Notes under the pieces: generated by a model | What the model was told of the DNA's origin: nothing | Seen by the model: the letters and a program-made list of their open reading frames with translations, nothing else | Databases searched by the model: none | NCBI GenBank assembly: GCA_016781635.1 | Contig: JADDPY010000638.1 | Span: 1-8,565 of the forward strand | From: Rubrobacter sp. | GTDB lineage: Bacteria; Actinomycetota; Rubrobacteria; Rubrobacterales; Rubrobacteraceae | Direction of reading: 5' to 3' | Length of the DNA: 8,565 bases | Position numbers and translations under genes: made by a program | Shown: positions 6,488-8,565 of the stretch, piece by piece | Position numbering within the stretch: the stretch's first letter is position 1 | Layout of the letters: the number at the start of each line of letters is the position of its first letter

Positions 6488-7374
6488 GCGAGCAAACCCT
6501 TCGGGCCCGCGAAGTGCCCTCGGGGCAGCAGGAGTTCCGCAGGAAGAGCTGGCTGGGCCGCCTCTTGCGCAAACCGAACGCGCTCGTCGGGGGCGCCATC
6601 GTGGTGGCCCTCCTGGTGGTGGCGGCGCTGGCCCCTATCGTGGCCCCCCACTCGCCAACCGCCACCTTCCCCGGGGCGTCGCTGCAGCCGCCTTCTCTGC
6701 GTTTCCTGTTCGGCACCGACGAACTAGGGCGGGACGTCTTCAGCCGGGTGGTGTACGGCACCAGGATTTCCGTGCAGGTCGGCGTGATAGCCGTGGGCAT
6801 AGCGCTCGTCGTGGGGACGGCTATAGGGCTCCTCGTTGGGTACTTCGGCGGTTTCGTGGACAACGCCGTGATGAGGGTCATGGACGTGATGCTGGCCTTC
6901 CCCGAGATCCTTCTGGCCATCGCCATAGTGGCGATCTTGGGACCCAGCCTGAACAACACTATGGTGGCCATCGGTCTTGCGGTGATCCCCGTGTACGCTA
7001 GGACCGTGAGGTCTTCGGTCCTCTCCGTCGTTGGAAGCGACTACATCGAGGCGGCGCACGCCACGGGCGTCGGCAACCTGCGCATCATAGTGAGGCACGT
7101 TTTGCCCAACGTCCTCTCGCCCATCATCGTCCTCTCGACGGTCAACGTTGGCACCGCCATCTTGATAGCCGCGGGCCTCAGCTACGTTGGCCTGGGCGCC
7201 CAGCCGCCCGCGCCGGAGTGGGGATCGATGCTGAGCACGGCGCGGGCGTACCTCTCCACGGCCCCGTGGATGTCCGTGTTCCCGGGCCTCGCCATCGCGC
7301 TCGTCGTCCTGGCCTTCAACCTGCTGGGCGACGCCATACGCGACATCGCGGATCCGCGCTCGCGGGGACGCTAG
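6484..7374 (+). CDS. dppC: Peptide ABC transporter permease, DppC type
   Basis: A 296-residue inner-membrane permease that forms the heteromeric channel with the preceding protein. After a cytoplasmic N-terminus the first helix runs about 33-54. Family hallmarks follow: FGTDELGRDVFSRVVYGTR (76-94), the EAA loop DYIEAAHATGVG (187-198), and GLSYVGLGAQPPAPEWG (231-247). The last helix ends in LAFNLLGDAIRD with DPR near the terminus. Further helices lie near 98-122, 135-153, 160-172, 211-232 and 266-284. The ATG overlaps the dppB stop in ATGA, and no strong ribosome binding site is visible, so translation is expected to depend on coupling. Length is normal. No ATPase gene follows within the window; the next gene is an M42 peptidase. 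Confidence 0.95.
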   Translation: MSEQTLRAREVPSGQQEFRRKSWLGRLLRKPNALVGGAIVVALLVVAALAPIVAPHSPTATFPGASLQPPSLRFLFGTDELGRDVFSRVVYGTRISVQVGVIAVGIALVVGTAIGLLVGYFGGFVDNAVMRVMDVMLAFPEILLAIAIVAILGPSLNNTMVAIGLAVIPVYARTVRSSVLSVVGSDYIEAAHATGVGNLRIIVRHVLPNVLSPIIVLSTVNVGTAILIAAGLSYVGLGAQPPAPEWGSMLSTARAYLSTAPWMSVFPGLAIALVVLAFNLLGDAIRDIADPRSRGR

Positions 7375-7386
7375 GAAAGGGTTAGC

Positions 7387-8457
7387 TTGATCGAGGACAT
7401 AGAGTTTTTCAGCCAGCTCGTCGGGCCCTCCGGTGCCGAGGATGTCGCTATACGAGCCTTCCGCGAACACACGAAAGCGCTGGGCTACGAGAGTTCGGTC
7501 GATCCCTTAGGGAACGTTGTGGTGCAGGTGAAGGAGCCGGACCCTGGGTGGCCGAAGATGATGGTCAGCGCGCACCTCGACGAGATCGGCTTCGTGGTGC
7601 ACAAGGTCGAGCCGGACGGGTACCTCAAGGTGCACCGCGTCGGCGGAATCAACGACCTCGTCATAGGCGGACAAAGGCTCGTATTCCTCGCGGAGGACGG
7701 ATCGTTGGTCGAAGGCTGCGTGGGCGTCAAGAGCCGCCACGTGAGCAGCGACGAGGAAGCCAGGGCGGCTGTTACGGTGGACGACGCCTACGTGGACGTA
7801 ATGGAAACCTCGGCGGAGGCGGTGCGAGATCGTGGGGTGGACGTCGGAAGCCTCGGGACCTACGTGGGTCCCTTCATCCCCAATGGCGACCTGATTCGGG
7901 GCAAGGCCCTAGATAACCGCGTGGGCATCGCCCTGCTGCTGGAGGTTGCCCGCCGCGCGCGCTCGGCCGAGTTCCGCAGCGGCCTGACCCTCGTCGCCAC
8001 CGTCCAGGAGGAGTTCAGCGTCAGGGGCGGGGTGACCGCCGCGAGGGCGGTGGATCCGGATATCGTCATCTGCCTGGATATCGCCATCGCCGCCGATACG
8101 CCCGAAAGCCGATATCTGGGCGACGTGTCGTTGGGTGGCGGTGCCGTGATCACCAGGTTCACTCGCGGCACCTCAAACGGCGTTATACCCAACCCGAAAC
8201 TCCGTAAGTACGCCGCTTCCGTAGCTTTGTCGCGAGGCATCCCTTTCTCCTACGGTACTCTGCAAGGTGGCCTGACCGATGCTTCGTACATGCAATACGA
8301 GTCGAGGGGCGTACCTACGCTGGACTTGAGTTTCCCCATCCGTTACGCCCACACTCCGGTGGAGACATGCCACATGGCGGACGTAAGGTCGGTTGCTGAC
8401 CTTACGTCCGCCATGGTTACCGATATTCCGGAAGGATTTTCGCTAGCAAGAGGCTAA
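7387..8457 (+). CDS. M42 family metallo-aminopeptidase (FrvX/TET type)
   Basis: A 356-residue cytoplasmic peptidase expected to use two metal ions and remove N-terminal residues from peptides, often as a dodecamer. The ligands and catalytic residues are in place: H63 and D65 in SAHLDEIG, D176 in KALDNRVG, E208 (general base) and E209 in VQEEFSVRGG, D231 in CLDIAIAADTP, and H322 in RYAHTPVE. Spacings match characterised TET peptidases. No signal peptide is seen. The start is TTG at 7387 with GGAAAGGG five bases upstream, 12 bases after the dppC stop, so it belongs to the transporter operon. In this setting it could hydrolyse imported peptides or the L-Ala-L-Glu made by the epimerase (inference). 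The last 90 or so codons use noticeably more A- and T-ending codons than the rest and contain a perfect 18-bp inverted repeat (8373-8415), yet keep the family motifs, so the gene looks intact. Confidence 0.93.
   Translation: MIEDIEFFSQLVGPSGAEDVAIRAFREHTKALGYESSVDPLGNVVVQVKEPDPGWPKMMVSAHLDEIGFVVHKVEPDGYLKVHRVGGINDLVIGGQRLVFLAEDGSLVEGCVGVKSRHVSSDEEARAAVTVDDAYVDVMETSAEAVRDRGVDVGSLGTYVGPFIPNGDLIRGKALDNRVGIALLLEVARRARSAEFRSGLTLVATVQEEFSVRGGVTAARAVDPDIVICLDIAIAADTPESRYLGDVSLGGGAVITRFTRGTSNGVIPNPKLRKYAASVALSRGIPFSYGTLQGGLTDASYMQYESRGVPTLDLSFPIRYAHTPVETCHMADVRSVADLTSAMVTDIPEGFSLARG
8373..8415. repeat. Perfect 18-bp inverted repeat inside the M42 gene
   Basis: The left arm CATGGCGGACGTAAGGTC (8373-8390) and the right arm GACCTTACGTCCGCCATG (8398-8415) are exact reverse complements, separated by a 7-base loop GGTTGCT. 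The structure lies in the coding sequence (residues 329-343) and ends 39 bases before the stop codon. There is no following T-tract, so it is not a classical intrinsic terminator. A hairpin this stable near the 3' end could protect the message from exonucleases, slow ribosomes, or mark a protein-binding or insertion-related site. The role is unknown. Confidence 0.9.
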
Positions 8458-8565
8458 CAAGTTCGGATCGGACGCCAGAAGCCGAACAGTACAGAAGAGA
8501 ACTTCCTTCGTTTTATGAGCGTGTCTCGTGTCATGGAGAGGGGAAGTTCAAAAGAAATAGACCTG
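8458..8565. other. Downstream edge region, possible start of another gene
   Basis: After the M42 stop the remaining 108 bases contain no recognisable RNA gene or terminator. An open plus-strand frame begins at ATG 8515 (second in-frame ATG at 8533) and runs to the window edge with at most 17 codons. The ribosome binding site is weak (AGAAGAGA about 15 bases upstream of 8515). The purine run GGAGAGGGGAAG (8535-8546) could instead be the binding site for a gene starting beyond the window. GAACTTCC (8499-8506) and GGAAGTTC (8542-8549) form an 8-bp inverted repeat around these ATGs. I do not call a gene. Confidence 0.35.

Noticed and set aside
8461..8487. GTTCGG...CCGAAC stem as a terminator for the transporter operon
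   Set aside because: Only six pairs with a 15-base loop and no T-tract after it; the T-run further on (8511-8514) is not attached to a GC-rich stem.

Overview
The window is GC-rich bacterial DNA. Ile codons are frequently ATA, Arg codons frequently AGG, and GTG and TTG serve as starts. These habits, with the actinobacterial look of the proteins, suggest a deep-branching high-GC actinobacterium such as Rubrobacter. That assignment is an inference from style, not from a database match.

The layout is two divergent gene blocks. The minus-strand block (3629 down to 1) encodes a TetR-family repressor (2949-3629), a cytoplasmic SH3b plus NlpC/P60 endopeptidase of the YkfC type (2002-2721), a class A beta-lactamase-fold serine hydrolase without a signal peptide (1136-1936), and a dipeptide epimerase of the L-Ala-D/L-Glu type cut by the window edge (1-981). 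The plus-strand block encodes an oligopeptide-binding lipoprotein (3938-5563), two DppB/DppC-type permeases (5567-6487 and 6484-7374) and an M42 metallo-aminopeptidase (7387-8457). The last 108 bases hold at most the beginning of another gene.

The 308-base divergent region carries a consensus-quality plus-strand promoter (TTGACA, 17 bases, TATATT). A TetR-like palindromic operator lies over its predicted start site. This suggests that the neighbouring TetR protein represses the transporter block.

Taken together, the genes fit salvage of cell-wall (murein) peptides, parallel to the Bacillus subtilis dpp-ykf region. Peptide is captured and imported. The C40 enzyme cuts after gamma-D-Glu, the epimerase turns L-Ala-D-Glu into L-Ala-L-Glu, and a peptidase releases free amino acids. 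Differences from the Bacillus plan are the lack of transporter ATPases and of an LD-carboxypeptidase inside the window, and the presence of the beta-lactamase-like hydrolase and an M42 peptidase. The most unusual DNA-level signal is a perfect 18-bp inverted repeat with a 7-base loop inside the 3' end of the M42 coding sequence (8373-8415).
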